A stretch of 64,000 nucleotides of DNA. It comes from Streptomyces xanthochromogenes (GTDB lineage Bacteria > Actinomycetota > Actinomycetes > Streptomycetales > Streptomycetaceae). The notes beneath the pieces were generated by a model. The model was not told the origin of the DNA, made no database searches, and saw nothing but the letters and a program-made list of their open reading frames with translations. This document shows, in pieces, positions 24,460-32,981 of this stretch; the stretch's first letter is position 1; every line of letters begins with the position of its first letter. A program made the position numbers and the translations under genes. The DNA lies in NCBI RefSeq assembly GCF_014650455.1, contig NZ_BMUZ01000020.1, positions 24,138-88,137 on the forward strand, in the 5' to 3' direction.

Positions 24460-25904
24460 CGACCCACGACGTACCGGGCAGTCTGATGGTGGACGGGTTC
24501 CGTGTCCGCAGGTCCTTCGGATACGGGGGACTGAGCAGGAACGCGACGATGTTCGCGGCGGTGGCGCTGCTCGTCGACGGTTTCGTCGCCACCAGCATGC
24601 CGATCAGCCTCCTCGTCACCCTCCCGTTGACGGCCGCCGTGATCGGTCTGGCCGCCGCCCGCCGTCACGGCATGTCCGCCCTGGCGTACTACTGGGCGCG
24701 CTTCGCATGGCGCAGGGCCAGCCGGGCAGAGGCGACGAACTACCGCCGTCTGCTGCTGCCCCACCCGTACGCGCTCGACCTGCCGGGCGTCGGCGCCTCC
24801 TCCACTCTCATCAAGGCCTACGACCCCAGTTCCGGGCGGTCCGTCGGCGTCGTCCACGACCGCACCTCGGGCCATATGACGGTCACGACGCTGCTGTCGC
24901 CGGGCGGCAGCCTGATGGCGCCCACCAGCACCGTGCAGGGCAACCTGCGCAGCTGGTCGTCCCTGCTGGACTCGATGAGCACCGACGAGCAGATCAAGGG
25001 TGCATCGGTGACGATCCAGATCACACCGGGCGCCGGCGAGGCGCTCGGCGATGACGTGGCCGCCCGGATGGACCCGGGGGCCCCCGCGCTGGCAGCGCAG
25101 GTGATTTCCGAGCTGGTGCGGACGACGCCGCACGCCACGGCGAGCGTGGCGCCGTGGATGTCGGTCACCGTCGATCCGCTCGCGGCGTCCGATCCGCCCG
25201 AGACCCTGGCCGACCAGGTGGCGGAGACACTGCGGCTGGTGGACGGCCTCGACCTGTCGGGCACCGGCACCGATATCGAGCGCCGCGCCACCGACATCGA
25301 CCTGCGGCGCCTGGTGCGCTCCGCCTACGACCCGAGGGTCTTCAACGCCCGCGATGCGGAGTTCGAGGACCTGGAGTGGGCCGAGTGCGGACCGCAGGCC
25401 GCCGACGACTACCTGGAGGAGTACGCCCACGACGGAGCCGTCTCGCTGTCGTGGGTGCTGCGCGAGATGCCGCGCCGCTCCATCCCCTACAGCGTGCTGC
25501 TGCCCCTGCTCGCGCCCGGACGCTTCCAGCGGCGCATCACCCTGGCCTACCGGGTCCTGGACCCGGTGGAGGGCGAGGCGGTGCTGGAGCGCGAGATCAG
25601 CCATGCCGAGAACGCGGCCCGCGCGACCACCGAGTTCAAGGGACGCGCCAAGTGGTCGCAGCGCGTCGACCTGCAAAAGGCGCAGCAGGCGGCGGCGCAG
25701 ATGTCCGGCGGCCGCCAGGTCGTGGACTGGACGCTGATGGTCACCGGCACTGCCCGGCGCGCCGCCGATCTGCCCGCCATGCGTCTGGAGCTGGAGCGGG
25801 CCGTCAAGGCCACCAAGGGCATCCGGATGAGGCCCGCCTTCGCCGCTCAGGCCGCGGTCTTCGCCGCGGGGATCCCCGTCGGCTACAACCCGCTGGTGAA
25901 GTGA
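24456..25904 (+). CDS. SCO6880/PrgI-like transfer protein
   Basis: A 482-aa protein from GTG 24456. Two close membrane helices near residues 30-68 follow a short N-terminus, as in PrgI/VirB3-type proteins. A large cytoplasmic domain resembles the N-terminal part of VirB4-type proteins (ALEREISHAENAARATTEFKGRAKW). The layout matches actinobacterial SCO6880-family proteins as I remember them. It sits directly before the ATPase gene and may supply the VirB3 plus VirB4-N functions in trans. Confidence 0.7.
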   Translation: MTTHDVPGSLMVDGFRVRRSFGYGGLSRNATMFAAVALLVDGFVATSMPISLLVTLPLTAAVIGLAAARRHGMSALAYYWARFAWRRASRAEATNYRRLLLPHPYALDLPGVGASSTLIKAYDPSSGRSVGVVHDRTSGHMTVTTLLSPGGSLMAPTSTVQGNLRSWSSLLDSMSTDEQIKGASVTIQITPGAGEALGDDVAARMDPGAPALAAQVISELVRTTPHATASVAPWMSVTVDPLAASDPPETLADQVAETLRLVDGLDLSGTGTDIERRATDIDLRRLVRSAYDPRVFNARDAEFEDLEWAECGPQAADDYLEEYAHDGAVSLSWVLREMPRRSIPYSVLLPLLAPGRFQRRITLAYRVLDPVEGEAVLEREISHAENAARATTEFKGRAKWSQRVDLQKAQQAAAQMSGGRQVVDWTLMVTGTARRAADLPAMRLELERAVKATKGIRMRPAFAAQAAVFAAGIPVGYNPLVK

Positions 25905-25914
25905 GGACCTGACC

Positions 25915-27504
25915 ATGGCACGCAAGGCGAGGCCGCCGCAGGTCATCACGCCCAAGGTGATCACCCGCGTCGAGACGCCGAAGCCCAGCCGCGAAGAACG
26001 GCGCACCGAGCGGAAGTTGCAGAAGCGGTATGCGCCCCGGCTCGGATGGGGCGGCCGCTTCAGCGGGCGAGTGCCGGTCGAGGACACCGGCACCGTCTAC
26101 ACCGGCCCCTCCGGGCAGGCCGGTGCCATCTATCCGTTCCTGCTCGGGTCCGGACTGCCGCCGCGCGGCGTCCCGGTGGGCCGCGACGTGCTGACCGGGG
26201 AGCTGGTCTGCCTGGACCCGTCCGGCTGGACCGGCAAGCTCACCACCAACCCGGGCGTATGGGTGATGAGCCAGCCCGGCGCGGGCAAGTCCGCTCTGGT
26301 CAAGCGCATCTGCCTCGTCTACAGCGCGTACGGGCACATGGTGTGCGTGCCCGGCGACGTCAAGGGCGAGTACTCGCAGCTCATCGGCGAGCTCGGCGGG
26401 TCCGTCGTGCGGATCGGCGACGGCATCGGCCGCATCAACCCGCTCGACTCCGGGCCGCTGAAGGGCAGGGTCCACACGCTGCCCGTCGAGCGCCGCCAGG
26501 CTCTGCTCGACGTCCTCAACGGACGGCGCCTGGAGACGCTCGTGGCGCTGCTCTCCACCAAGAACGGGCTCGGCCGGGCACCGGACGAGATCGAGCGCAG
26601 TGCGCTGGACACGGCCGTCCATGTCGCCTCCGCCGCCCAGGAGTCGGGCAGCGACCCGGTCATCGCCGACGTCGTCATGGTGCTGCGGGCCGCCCCGGAG
26701 GAACTGCGCACCAAGCTCGGCGCCGAGGGCGAGCGCTACCGCGACCTGACCCGCTCCGTGATCGCCGGACTCGATAACCTCATCGGCGGCCCGCTGAAGG
26801 GACTTTTCGACGGGCCGACCACCACACCGCTGGACATCAACGCGCCCGCCGTCAGCGTCGACATCAGCGCGCTGCGGGCCCGCGGTAACGACGTCGTGTC
26901 CGCCGGGATGATCGCGACGTGGGCCTACACGTACTCCAGCATCGACAGCGCCCGCAGCATCGGCCTCATGCACAGCAAGTTGGTGCTGCCGATGGACGAG
27001 ATGTGGCGAGCCCTGCGCTCCGGGCCCGGCCTGGTCGACGCCATGGACGCGATCAGCCGCCTGAACCGCACCACGGACGACGTCACCATCTACGTCACGC
27101 ACTCCCTGCTCGACATGGAGGCCCTGCCCACCGAGATGGACCGCGCCAAAGCGAGAGGCTTGATGGACCGGTGCGACACCTGGGTGCTGGGCGCCAGCAC
27201 CGAGGAGGAACTCCGCCGCGTCACCGGCAAACGCATGCTCACGGAGCAGGAGATCATGCTGATCTCCTCCTGGTCGTCGGCGACCTCCACCGGCCTGGAC
27301 ATCGAGCCCTCACACCACGACGACGAGGCACCGCCCGCCGAGGACGAGGGCAGCCGTCACCCGGGCCGCGGCAAGTACCTGATCAAGTTGGGCACCAGGC
27401 CCGGCATCGCGGCCGCGCTGGAACTGACCGCGACCGAGGCCCGCCTGTACCGCACGGACGCCAACCGGCGCCGCGCCACAACCACGGGGGTGGGCACACG
27501 ATGA
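25915..27504 (+). CDS. VirB4-type T4SS ATPase
   Basis: A 529-aa protein from ATG 25915 (GAGGACCTGACC upstream). Walker A is QPGAGKSA at 120-127. A Walker B-like LVLPMDEMWRAL lies near 357-368, followed by DVTIYVTHS. These are the core motifs of VirB4/TraC AAA ATPases that power channel assembly and DNA transport. The usual large N-terminal domain is short here, consistent with its being carried by the preceding SCO6880-like protein. The stop overlaps the coupling-protein start. Confidence 0.85.
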   Translation: MARKARPPQVITPKVITRVETPKPSREERRTERKLQKRYAPRLGWGGRFSGRVPVEDTGTVYTGPSGQAGAIYPFLLGSGLPPRGVPVGRDVLTGELVCLDPSGWTGKLTTNPGVWVMSQPGAGKSALVKRICLVYSAYGHMVCVPGDVKGEYSQLIGELGGSVVRIGDGIGRINPLDSGPLKGRVHTLPVERRQALLDVLNGRRLETLVALLSTKNGLGRAPDEIERSALDTAVHVASAAQESGSDPVIADVVMVLRAAPEELRTKLGAEGERYRDLTRSVIAGLDNLIGGPLKGLFDGPTTTPLDINAPAVSVDISALRARGNDVVSAGMIATWAYTYSSIDSARSIGLMHSKLVLPMDEMWRALRSGPGLVDAMDAISRLNRTTDDVTIYVTHSLLDMEALPTEMDRAKARGLMDRCDTWVLGASTEEELRRVTGKRMLTEQEIMLISSWSSATSTGLDIEPSHHDDEAPPAEDEGSRHPGRGKYLIKLGTRPGIAAALELTATEARLYRTDANRRRATTTGVGTR

Positions 27505-29240
27505 TGACGGACAACGACCGCGCATGGGCGGCCGGAGGGATCCTGGCCGGCGGCGCGGTGACCCTGGCGGCCGGGGCATGGGCCGGAGCCGCAGCCGGAG
27601 CGTTCGTCACCGGCGACGAGGTAGCCCCCGCCTCCCCGCTGACCATCTACCAGATGGCCACCGACTGGTCGACGGTGTGGCCGCACTCGCAGACCGCGTC
27701 CATGGCAGGCGCCACCATCGCCGACCTCGCCCTCGTGACCCTCCTCGTGTGGGGTCTGCGCTCCGCGTTCAGGTGGTTCCGGAACCCCTCCAGCCTTGCG
27801 ACGCTGCACCAGGTCCGCGAGCTGACGCCGAAACAGGCAGCGCGCACGGCAACGCGGTTGCGGGCCTCACTCAAGGAACGCAAGCCCAAGGACGTCCCGG
27901 CCTGCGACCGGGGTGTGCTCCTGGGCGACCACCTGCCGTCCGGCGTCGAGCTGCGCGGATCGGACGAGGACACCTACGTCGCCATCATGGCGCCCCGCGC
28001 GGGCAAATCCACGTCGCTGGCCATCCCGGTGGCGGACGAGGCCCCGGGCGCCCTGCTGATGACGTCGAACAAAGCCGACACCTACGCCGCCACCGTCGCG
28101 AGTCGCGGCCGAGTGGGGCAGACCTTCCTTTTCGACACCCAGGGCGTCGCGCAAGCCGAGCGGGACGTGTGGGTCGACCTGGTCGCCCAGGCCGAGACGC
28201 TGGAGGGCGCCGAGCGCCTCGCGTCCCACTTCGTCAACCAGATCACCAGCGAGCAAGCCGACCCGTTCTGGAGCCAGGCCGCCGGCGACCTCCTCACCGG
28301 CCTGTTCCGGGCCGCGTGGTGGGAGGGCGCCACCGTCCGCGAGGTCATGCGGTGGCTGGCCGACCCCAAAGAAAAGGCCCCGTTGCGCGTGCTCTATGAG
28401 CACGAGCCGGTCCTCGCCGAACAGGTTGATTCCTCCATCAACATCGCCGAAGAGACGCAGAGTGGCATCTACCAAAATGCCCGAACTGCCATGTCAGCAC
28501 TGCGAGATGAGAAAGTCCTCGCCTGGGTCACCCCGGACAAGAGCCGGGCCCGCTTCGACCCCGAGGCGTTCGCCACCAGCAAGGACACGCTGTACCTGCT
28601 GAGCAAGAAGGGCGGCCCGTCGAGCGCCCTGGTTGCCGCGGTCGCCGACGCCGTGTTCACCGCCGGCACCGAGGCGGGCGAGCGCCACGGCGGTCGTTTG
28701 CCAGAGCCGATGCGGGCCGTCCTGGACGAGGCCGCCAACATCTGCAAGATCGCGGACTTGCCCGACCTGTACTCGCACCTCGGGTCTCGGGGGATCACGC
28801 CGTTCGTGATCCTCCAGAGCTACCGTCAGGGGGTTCGCGCGTGGGGCGAGGTCGGCATGGACTCGATGTGGAGCGCGGCCACGAAGAAGGTGATCGGTGT
28901 CGGGATCGATGACGCCAAGTTCGCCCAGGACATCAGCTCTTTGACCGGCGCCCACTACGTCGAGCGCGGCTCGTACTCCAAGAGCAAGGACGGCGGCAGC
29001 CGGAGCTGGAGCGAGCAGCGCGAGCAGGTGCTCGACCCCGCCGAGATCCGCGCCATGCGTAAGGGCACGGCCCTGCTGATGTCGACCGGCATGCCGGTCG
29101 CGCAGATCGGTCTACGCCCCTGGTACGCGGAGAAGCGGATGGCACACATCGGCCCGCAGATGCGCGCCGAGGAGGCCGCCATCACCAAGCGTGCCGTAGG
29201 CGCGTACGAACTGCGGAAGGCGGCCCGCAATGCCCGGTGA
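27501..29240 (+). CDS. VirD4/TraG-type coupling protein
   Basis: A 579-aa protein from ATG 27501 (ATG 27504 is next to it). Two N-terminal membrane helices lie at about 10-35 and 70-95. Walker A APRAGKST is near residue 165, and Walker B MRAVLDEAANI near 404. The C-terminal region matches the TraM/TraG-D recognition part (LGSRGITPFVILQSYRQG). Coupling proteins hand the relaxase-DNA complex to the channel. This element therefore uses the single-strand T4SS route rather than the TraB/FtsK double-strand system common in Streptomyces. Confidence 0.9.
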   Translation: MMTDNDRAWAAGGILAGGAVTLAAGAWAGAAAGAFVTGDEVAPASPLTIYQMATDWSTVWPHSQTASMAGATIADLALVTLLVWGLRSAFRWFRNPSSLATLHQVRELTPKQAARTATRLRASLKERKPKDVPACDRGVLLGDHLPSGVELRGSDEDTYVAIMAPRAGKSTSLAIPVADEAPGALLMTSNKADTYAATVASRGRVGQTFLFDTQGVAQAERDVWVDLVAQAETLEGAERLASHFVNQITSEQADPFWSQAAGDLLTGLFRAAWWEGATVREVMRWLADPKEKAPLRVLYEHEPVLAEQVDSSINIAEETQSGIYQNARTAMSALRDEKVLAWVTPDKSRARFDPEAFATSKDTLYLLSKKGGPSSALVAAVADAVFTAGTEAGERHGGRLPEPMRAVLDEAANICKIADLPDLYSHLGSRGITPFVILQSYRQGVRAWGEVGMDSMWSAATKKVIGVGIDDAKFAQDISSLTGAHYVERGSYSKSKDGGSRSWSEQREQVLDPAEIRAMRKGTALLMSTGMPVAQIGLRPWYAEKRMAHIGPQMRAEEAAITKRAVGAYELRKAARNAR

Positions 29241-29808
29241 GGACGAGACTCCCAGTCTTGACGTGCCTGTCGGCATGTTCGAGGACATCGAGGACCTGAA
29301 AGTTCAGGTCGCGAGCCTGACAGCACTCATCGACAAGCTTGCCGAGAGCGGCGACAGCGATCCGGGCGAGGCCTCCGCCGAGACGGAGGAACCGGCCGGC
29401 GAGGAGGATGCGGAAGACGAGGCGCAGTACCCGCCCCTCATCCTGCTGCTCGACTCCCCGGCGTACGACGACGAACTCCGGGCCCTGATCGAGTGGGTCG
29501 AAGGAGTCCTCGTGCCCGGGTACCTCGCCGAACCCGGCGCCGATGCCCGATGGTGCCACCTCTGGTTCGAGCACACGGTGGCCGTCGCCCGCCTCCATGC
29601 GATGTGGCTCGCCTGGCAGGAACTCACCGACCCCGCCAGCTGCGGCTACCTTGGACCAAGCACCTGGCACCGCGATCACCTGGACCCCGCCCTGCGGGAG
29701 CTGCGCGCGCCGAGCGGGCCGTTCGCGGGCTGTACCAAGGGCGAACATCAGGTGGCACACCGCCTGCCCGGCATCGTCCCGAGCGCCTGGACCCGGGAAG
29801 ACGCCTGA
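29230..29808 (+). CDS. DUF4913 family protein
   Basis: A 192-aa protein starting at ATG 29230, overlapping the end of the coupling-protein gene by 11 bp. The N-terminus has a leucine-rich coiled-coil stretch (DLKVQVASLTALIDKLAE) and an acidic linker. The C-terminal domain carries WCHLWFEHTVAVARLHAMWLAW, then WHRDHLDP and GPFAGC, the DUF4913 pattern. The family is frequent on actinobacterial plasmids next to transfer genes. Its function is unknown. Confidence 0.85.
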   Translation: MPGEDETPSLDVPVGMFEDIEDLKVQVASLTALIDKLAESGDSDPGEASAETEEPAGEEDAEDEAQYPPLILLLDSPAYDDELRALIEWVEGVLVPGYLAEPGADARWCHLWFEHTVAVARLHAMWLAWQELTDPASCGYLGPSTWHRDHLDPALRELRAPSGPFAGCTKGEHQVAHRLPGIVPSAWTREDA

Positions 29809-29839
29809 TACGCGGCGGCCCACCGTGGCCAGGGCCCCC

Positions 29840-29855
29840 GGCCCCCACGGGGGCC
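29840..29855 (+). terminator. short GC hairpin after the transfer operon
   Basis: GGCCCCC (29840-29846) pairs with GGGGGCC (29849-29855), 31 bp after the DUF4913 stop. The minimal loop makes this a weak call. Confidence 0.35.
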
Positions 29856-29911
29856 TCCGCACCGGCCACCGAACAGGTAACTTCATCCGTGCCCTGGGCG
29901 TTGGGCCCGGC

Positions 29912-30295
29912 ATGAGACGGAACCTGTGTGTAAGCGCGGCCGTGGCCTTGGCGTGCGTCATCCCGCTCGCGACGCCGGCCGCAGCGGACTCCAGCGCCTG
30001 CACCCACCATTGGTCGGGCCCCCAGGTGTGCATCCGTCTGGAGGGTCGCAACCACTGGAACAGCGTCACCGGGATCTGGACCAATCCACCAAAGACCGCA
30101 AGGCAGCGAGACGTCATGCTCACCCTCAACGGATGGCAGCTCGGATCGGCACAGACGGCCCGACGGGTTGGTGGAACCCTGAGCTACCACTGGTCCGGCT
30201 TCGACACCGGCACCGACACCAAGATCTGTGTCCACTTCACCGGAATCAGCAGGGTGGCCTGCGACACCACCAAATACGTCGGAGACCGTGCTTGA
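29912..30295 (+). CDS. small secreted protein
   Basis: A 127-aa protein from ATG 29912. A Sec signal peptide (RRN, then AVALACVIPLATPAAA) ends near residue 25. The mature 100 residues contain four cysteines and repeated Trp (CTHHWSG, YHWSGF), suggesting a disulfide-bonded beta fold. No family recognised. It lies 20 bp before the first CRISPR repeat, so its 3' end occupies the place where a CRISPR leader would be expected. Confidence 0.7.
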   Translation: MRRNLCVSAAVALACVIPLATPAAADSSACTHHWSGPQVCIRLEGRNHWNSVTGIWTNPPKTARQRDVMLTLNGWQLGSAQTARRVGGTLSYHWSGFDTGTDTKICVHFTGISRVACDTTKYVGDRA

Positions 30296-30315
30296 CCACC
30301 TCCCTGGTGTTGAAG

Positions 30316-30586
30316 GGGACCGTCCCCGCGCGTACGGGAAGCACTCGTGGTTGCGTCGGACCATCAGGTACACGTCGGGACCGTCCCCGCGCGTACGGGA
30401 AGCACGATCTGCTCCCCCACCGGCTCGGGTCCACCTTGGGACCGTCCCCGCGCGTACGGGAAGCACACCGCCGAGGTCACGAACACCACGATCACGGTGG
30501 GACCGTCCCCGCGCGTACGGGAAGCACAGATCGCGGCCCCCCCATGGCAGCAGACCGGGGACCGTCCCCGCGCGTACGGGAAGCAC
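30316..30586 (+). CRISPR. CRISPR array A (5 repeats, 4 spacers), type I-E-like
   Basis: 29-bp repeats start at 30316, 30377, 30438, 30499 and 30558. Each begins GGGACCGTCC and ends GGGAAGCAC, with TCCCCGCGCG in the middle as in type I-E repeats. Spacers are 32, 32, 32 and 30 bp. All five repeats are identical by eye. No cas gene is present in the window, so processing would depend on host Cas proteins. Repeat orientation (handle at the right) puts the leader on the left. Confidence 0.93.
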
Positions 30587-30947
30587 ACTTCGCGACCTGC
30601 GGGTTTGTCGAGGGAGATGCCCGTTTTCGATGACTTTCGAGAAGTCCGGCATTCACCGCGTTCGTACGCACTATGCACATATGGGGACGGCTGGGGAGTT
30701 GCCTCCCCAGGGTGACCCGCAAGGGGTCTTCCCGCTTCACCCTGCCTGCCCCAACGCCCTTGCAGGGTTGGGGTCTTACATGCAGTCCACGGGCGTTACA
30801 GCCCCTGCTCCAGGGGTCTGGACCGGCCTATGGCCGGTCGGGTGTTGCGTGGTTCTTGATGTTCTGGGCCGCGTTGACGTCCCGGTCGATGATCATACCG
30901 CAGGCGTCGCAGCGGAATTCCCAGTCTGCGAAGGGCTCCTGACCAGG
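30587..30947 (-). mobile_element. decayed solo end of the TnpB element between the two arrays
   Basis: From about 30632 to 30925 the sequence matches 31326-31618, the downstream end of the intact element, with about ten percent differences by eye. It includes the last 32 or so codons of tnpB (stop at 30828-30830) and the hairpin CTGGGGAG-TTGC-CTCCCCAG (30691-30710). The match breaks off 23 bp before the next CRISPR repeat. The rest of the element is deleted here. No other gene is present. Confidence 0.75.
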
Positions 30948-31280
30948 GGGACCGTCCCCGCGCGTACGGGAAGCACACCCAGCATGCGCGATGCGGACGC
31001 AGAAAGGCGGGACCGTCCCCGCGCGTACGCGAAGCACTTGATGCCGCGAAGCCGGGATGGGTGACCGCGGGGACCGTCCCCGCGCGTACGGGAAGCACGC
31101 CGGCGGGCGGAAGGTCACCCGGGCTCGACCGGGACCGTCCCCGCGCGTACGGGAAGCACGACACCAACACCATCACCCTGGACCTGACCAAGGGACCGTC
31201 CCCGCGCGTACGGGCCGCACCCGACGACGTGGGCGAGCAGCGCGGTCGGCTCGGGACCGTCCCCGCGCGTAAGGAAGCAC
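30948..31280 (+). CRISPR. CRISPR array B (6 repeats, 5 spacers) with degenerate right end
   Basis: Repeats start at 30948, 31009, 31070, 31131, 31192 and 31253, with five 32-bp spacers. The second repeat has CGCGAAGCAC, the fifth GGGCCGCAC, and the last lacks a base (GTAAGGAAGCAC, 28 bp). Decay toward the right marks that end as leader-distal. Same repeat family and orientation as array A; the two were probably one array. Confidence 0.93.
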
Positions 31281-31325
31281 CCTCCGCGACCTGCGTGTCT
31301 ACCCGACTACACAGTTGTTTCCAAC

Positions 31326-31519
31326 GACTTTCGAGAAGTCCGGCAATCACCGTGTTCGCGCGCACTATGCACATATAGGGACGACTGGGAAGTTGCCTTC
31401 CCAGGGTGGCCCAGAGGGCCTTCCCGCTTCACCCTGCCTGCCCCAACGCCCTTGCGGGGGTGGGGTCTTACGTGCAGTCCACGGGCGTTACAGCCCCTGC
31501 TCCAGGGGTCTGGACCGGC
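31326..31519 (-). ncRNA. candidate omega RNA region downstream of tnpB
   Basis: TnpB guide (omega) RNAs normally span the 3' end of tnpB and the element end. Here that region holds the hairpin CTGGGAAG-TTGC-CTTCCCAG (31385-31404). In the remnant copy the same stem reads CTGGGGAG/CTCCCCAG, a compensatory pair change. A second stem, CCCCAAC with GTTGGGG or GGTGGGG, is near 31440-31465. RNA boundaries and the guide segment cannot be fixed by eye. Confidence 0.45.
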
Positions 31520-32908
31520 CTATGGCCGGTCGGGTGTTGCGTGGTTCTTGATGTTCTGGGCCGCGTTGACGTCCCGGTCGATGATCATACCGCAGGCGTC
31601 GCAGCGGAATTCCCGGTCGGCCAGGGTCAGGTTGGTGTGGATCCATCCGCACCGGTGGCACGACTTCGACGACGGGAAGAGGCCGGGGACTCTGGCGATG
31701 GTGACGGCGCGCCAGCCCGCCTTGTACTCGATCTGGCGGTTGATCTCGGCGAATCCGACGTCCAAGAGCGCCCGGTTGAGGCCGGACTTCTGGCGGACGT
31801 TGCGGCCGGGCTTGTCGACGGTGCCCTTCGCGGAGCGCGTCATGCCCTTGGTGTTGAGGGTCTCCAGGGCTATCTCCGCGTATTGCTCGACGAGCCGCTT
31901 CGTCACGAGGTGCTGCGCGGTGGAGCGCCGTGCGGCCAGCAGCGCGTGCAACTTGGCGACCCGGGCCTTTGCCTCCAGGTAGCCCTGGGACTGCTGGGCT
32001 GCGCCTTTGACGTGGCGGCGGGCCATGACGCGCTGGGCGCGGGCCAGTTTGCGGGCGGTGTTCTCCAGCAGGCGGGGGTTGTCGATGGCGAGGACGGGGG
32101 CTTGGCCGCGGTGGAGGGTGAGCGGGTCGGAGAGGGTGAGCGCGGTCTTCACGCCGAGGTCGATGCCGATGCGGCCGGCGGCCTGCTGACGGCGCGTCGG
32201 GCGGGTGGGGAGGTCCTGCTCGATGCGGGCCAGGACGGAGGCGTGCCAGCGGTGTCCTTCGCGGGAGACGGTGACACTGGTGATGACCGCCTGGCCGGAG
32301 GCGATGAGCGAGGTCAGAGCCCGGGGGGACTGGAGGAGGCGGACGGTGAAGGCCGGTTGTCCGCCTCCGCCGGGTATCCGCAGGCGTCTGGGGCCGTCGA
32401 AGCGTATGTCGGGGTTCTTGAGGCTGTGGACGATGCGGAACGACTCCCGCGAGGCTCCGCGGCGCTTGAACTTGGGGAATCCCATCGCGGGGCGGCGGCC
32501 GGCGAGCGAGTCGAGCCAGTTCTTCCACGCCGTGTCGGCGTCCTCGAAGGCGGTGTAGTAGGCCCGGTTGTTGACGCCCTCCCACCATGCGAACGGAGCG
32601 CGCGGCTCCTGGCCCTCGCGGAGGGGGCCGATGAACCCCTGCCCGCGGGTCTCGCGCCAATAGGCCTGCGTCCGGTTCCGGTTCGGGACCCGCACCTTCG
32701 GCGCCTTCTTGTTCGCCTCCGCCTTGTCCATGCCCGCCGCGACCAGAGCGTCCCGCCCCCGCCTCCACCGGTCATACACCGTGGTCTTCATGCCCAGCGC
32801 GAAGTTGAAACCGCACCGGGATGCGGTCGCGTAGCGGTGCAGGATCTCGATCTGGGCCTCGGTCGGGTCCAGCGCGTAGCGGAACGCTTTGATGATCGTG
32901 TCAGTCAC
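31520..32908 (-). CDS. tnpB: TnpB RNA-guided nuclease
   Basis: A 462-aa protein from GTG 32908. The split RuvC nuclease residues are intact: D250 (GRIGIDLGVKTA), E349 (IALETLNTKGM) and D444/D446 (IDRDVNAAQNI). A zinc ribbon with Cys417, 420, 436 and 439 lies before the last motif. The N-terminal helix-turn-helix part (FRYALDPTEAQIEIL) is typical. TnpB cleaves DNA at sites matching its omega RNA guide and helps keep the element in place. The C-terminal fragment is duplicated at 30828-30925. Confidence 0.93.
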   Translation of the reverse strand: MTDTIIKAFRYALDPTEAQIEILHRYATASRCGFNFALGMKTTVYDRWRRGRDALVAAGMDKAEANKKAPKVRVPNRNRTQAYWRETRGQGFIGPLREGQEPRAPFAWWEGVNNRAYYTAFEDADTAWKNWLDSLAGRRPAMGFPKFKRRGASRESFRIVHSLKNPDIRFDGPRRLRIPGGGGQPAFTVRLLQSPRALTSLIASGQAVITSVTVSREGHRWHASVLARIEQDLPTRPTRRQQAAGRIGIDLGVKTALTLSDPLTLHRGQAPVLAIDNPRLLENTARKLARAQRVMARRHVKGAAQQSQGYLEAKARVAKLHALLAARRSTAQHLVTKRLVEQYAEIALETLNTKGMTRSAKGTVDKPGRNVRQKSGLNRALLDVGFAEINRQIEYKAGWRAVTIARVPGLFPSSKSCHRCGWIHTNLTLADREFRCDACGMIIDRDVNAAQNIKNHATPDRP

Positions 32909-32981
32909 CGGGGGATCATCGCTGCCACCACTGACAACGCGGCTATGCAGCGGTACTTCGGTGAGTGGTGGGCCGGGTGCT

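Larger units (their letters stand above)
31320..32975 (-). mobile_element. IS200/IS605-group element carrying only TnpB (IS1341-like)
   Basis: An element of about 1.65 kb with tnpB as its only gene, flanked by CRISPR array B on one side and the DNA ligase gene on the other. The upstream end holds an inverted repeat CCACCACT...AGTGGTGG (about 32924-32970). The downstream end is repeated in the remnant at 30632-30925. No tnpA transposase is present, so it would need help in trans. Exact ends are not resolved; IS200/605 elements make no target duplications. Confidence 0.7.

Noticed and set aside
30228..31064. Open frames of 60-280 codons across the CRISPR arrays
   Set aside because: The products are just translations of the repeats (recurring RPRAYGKH or GTVPARTGST), with no conserved protein character.
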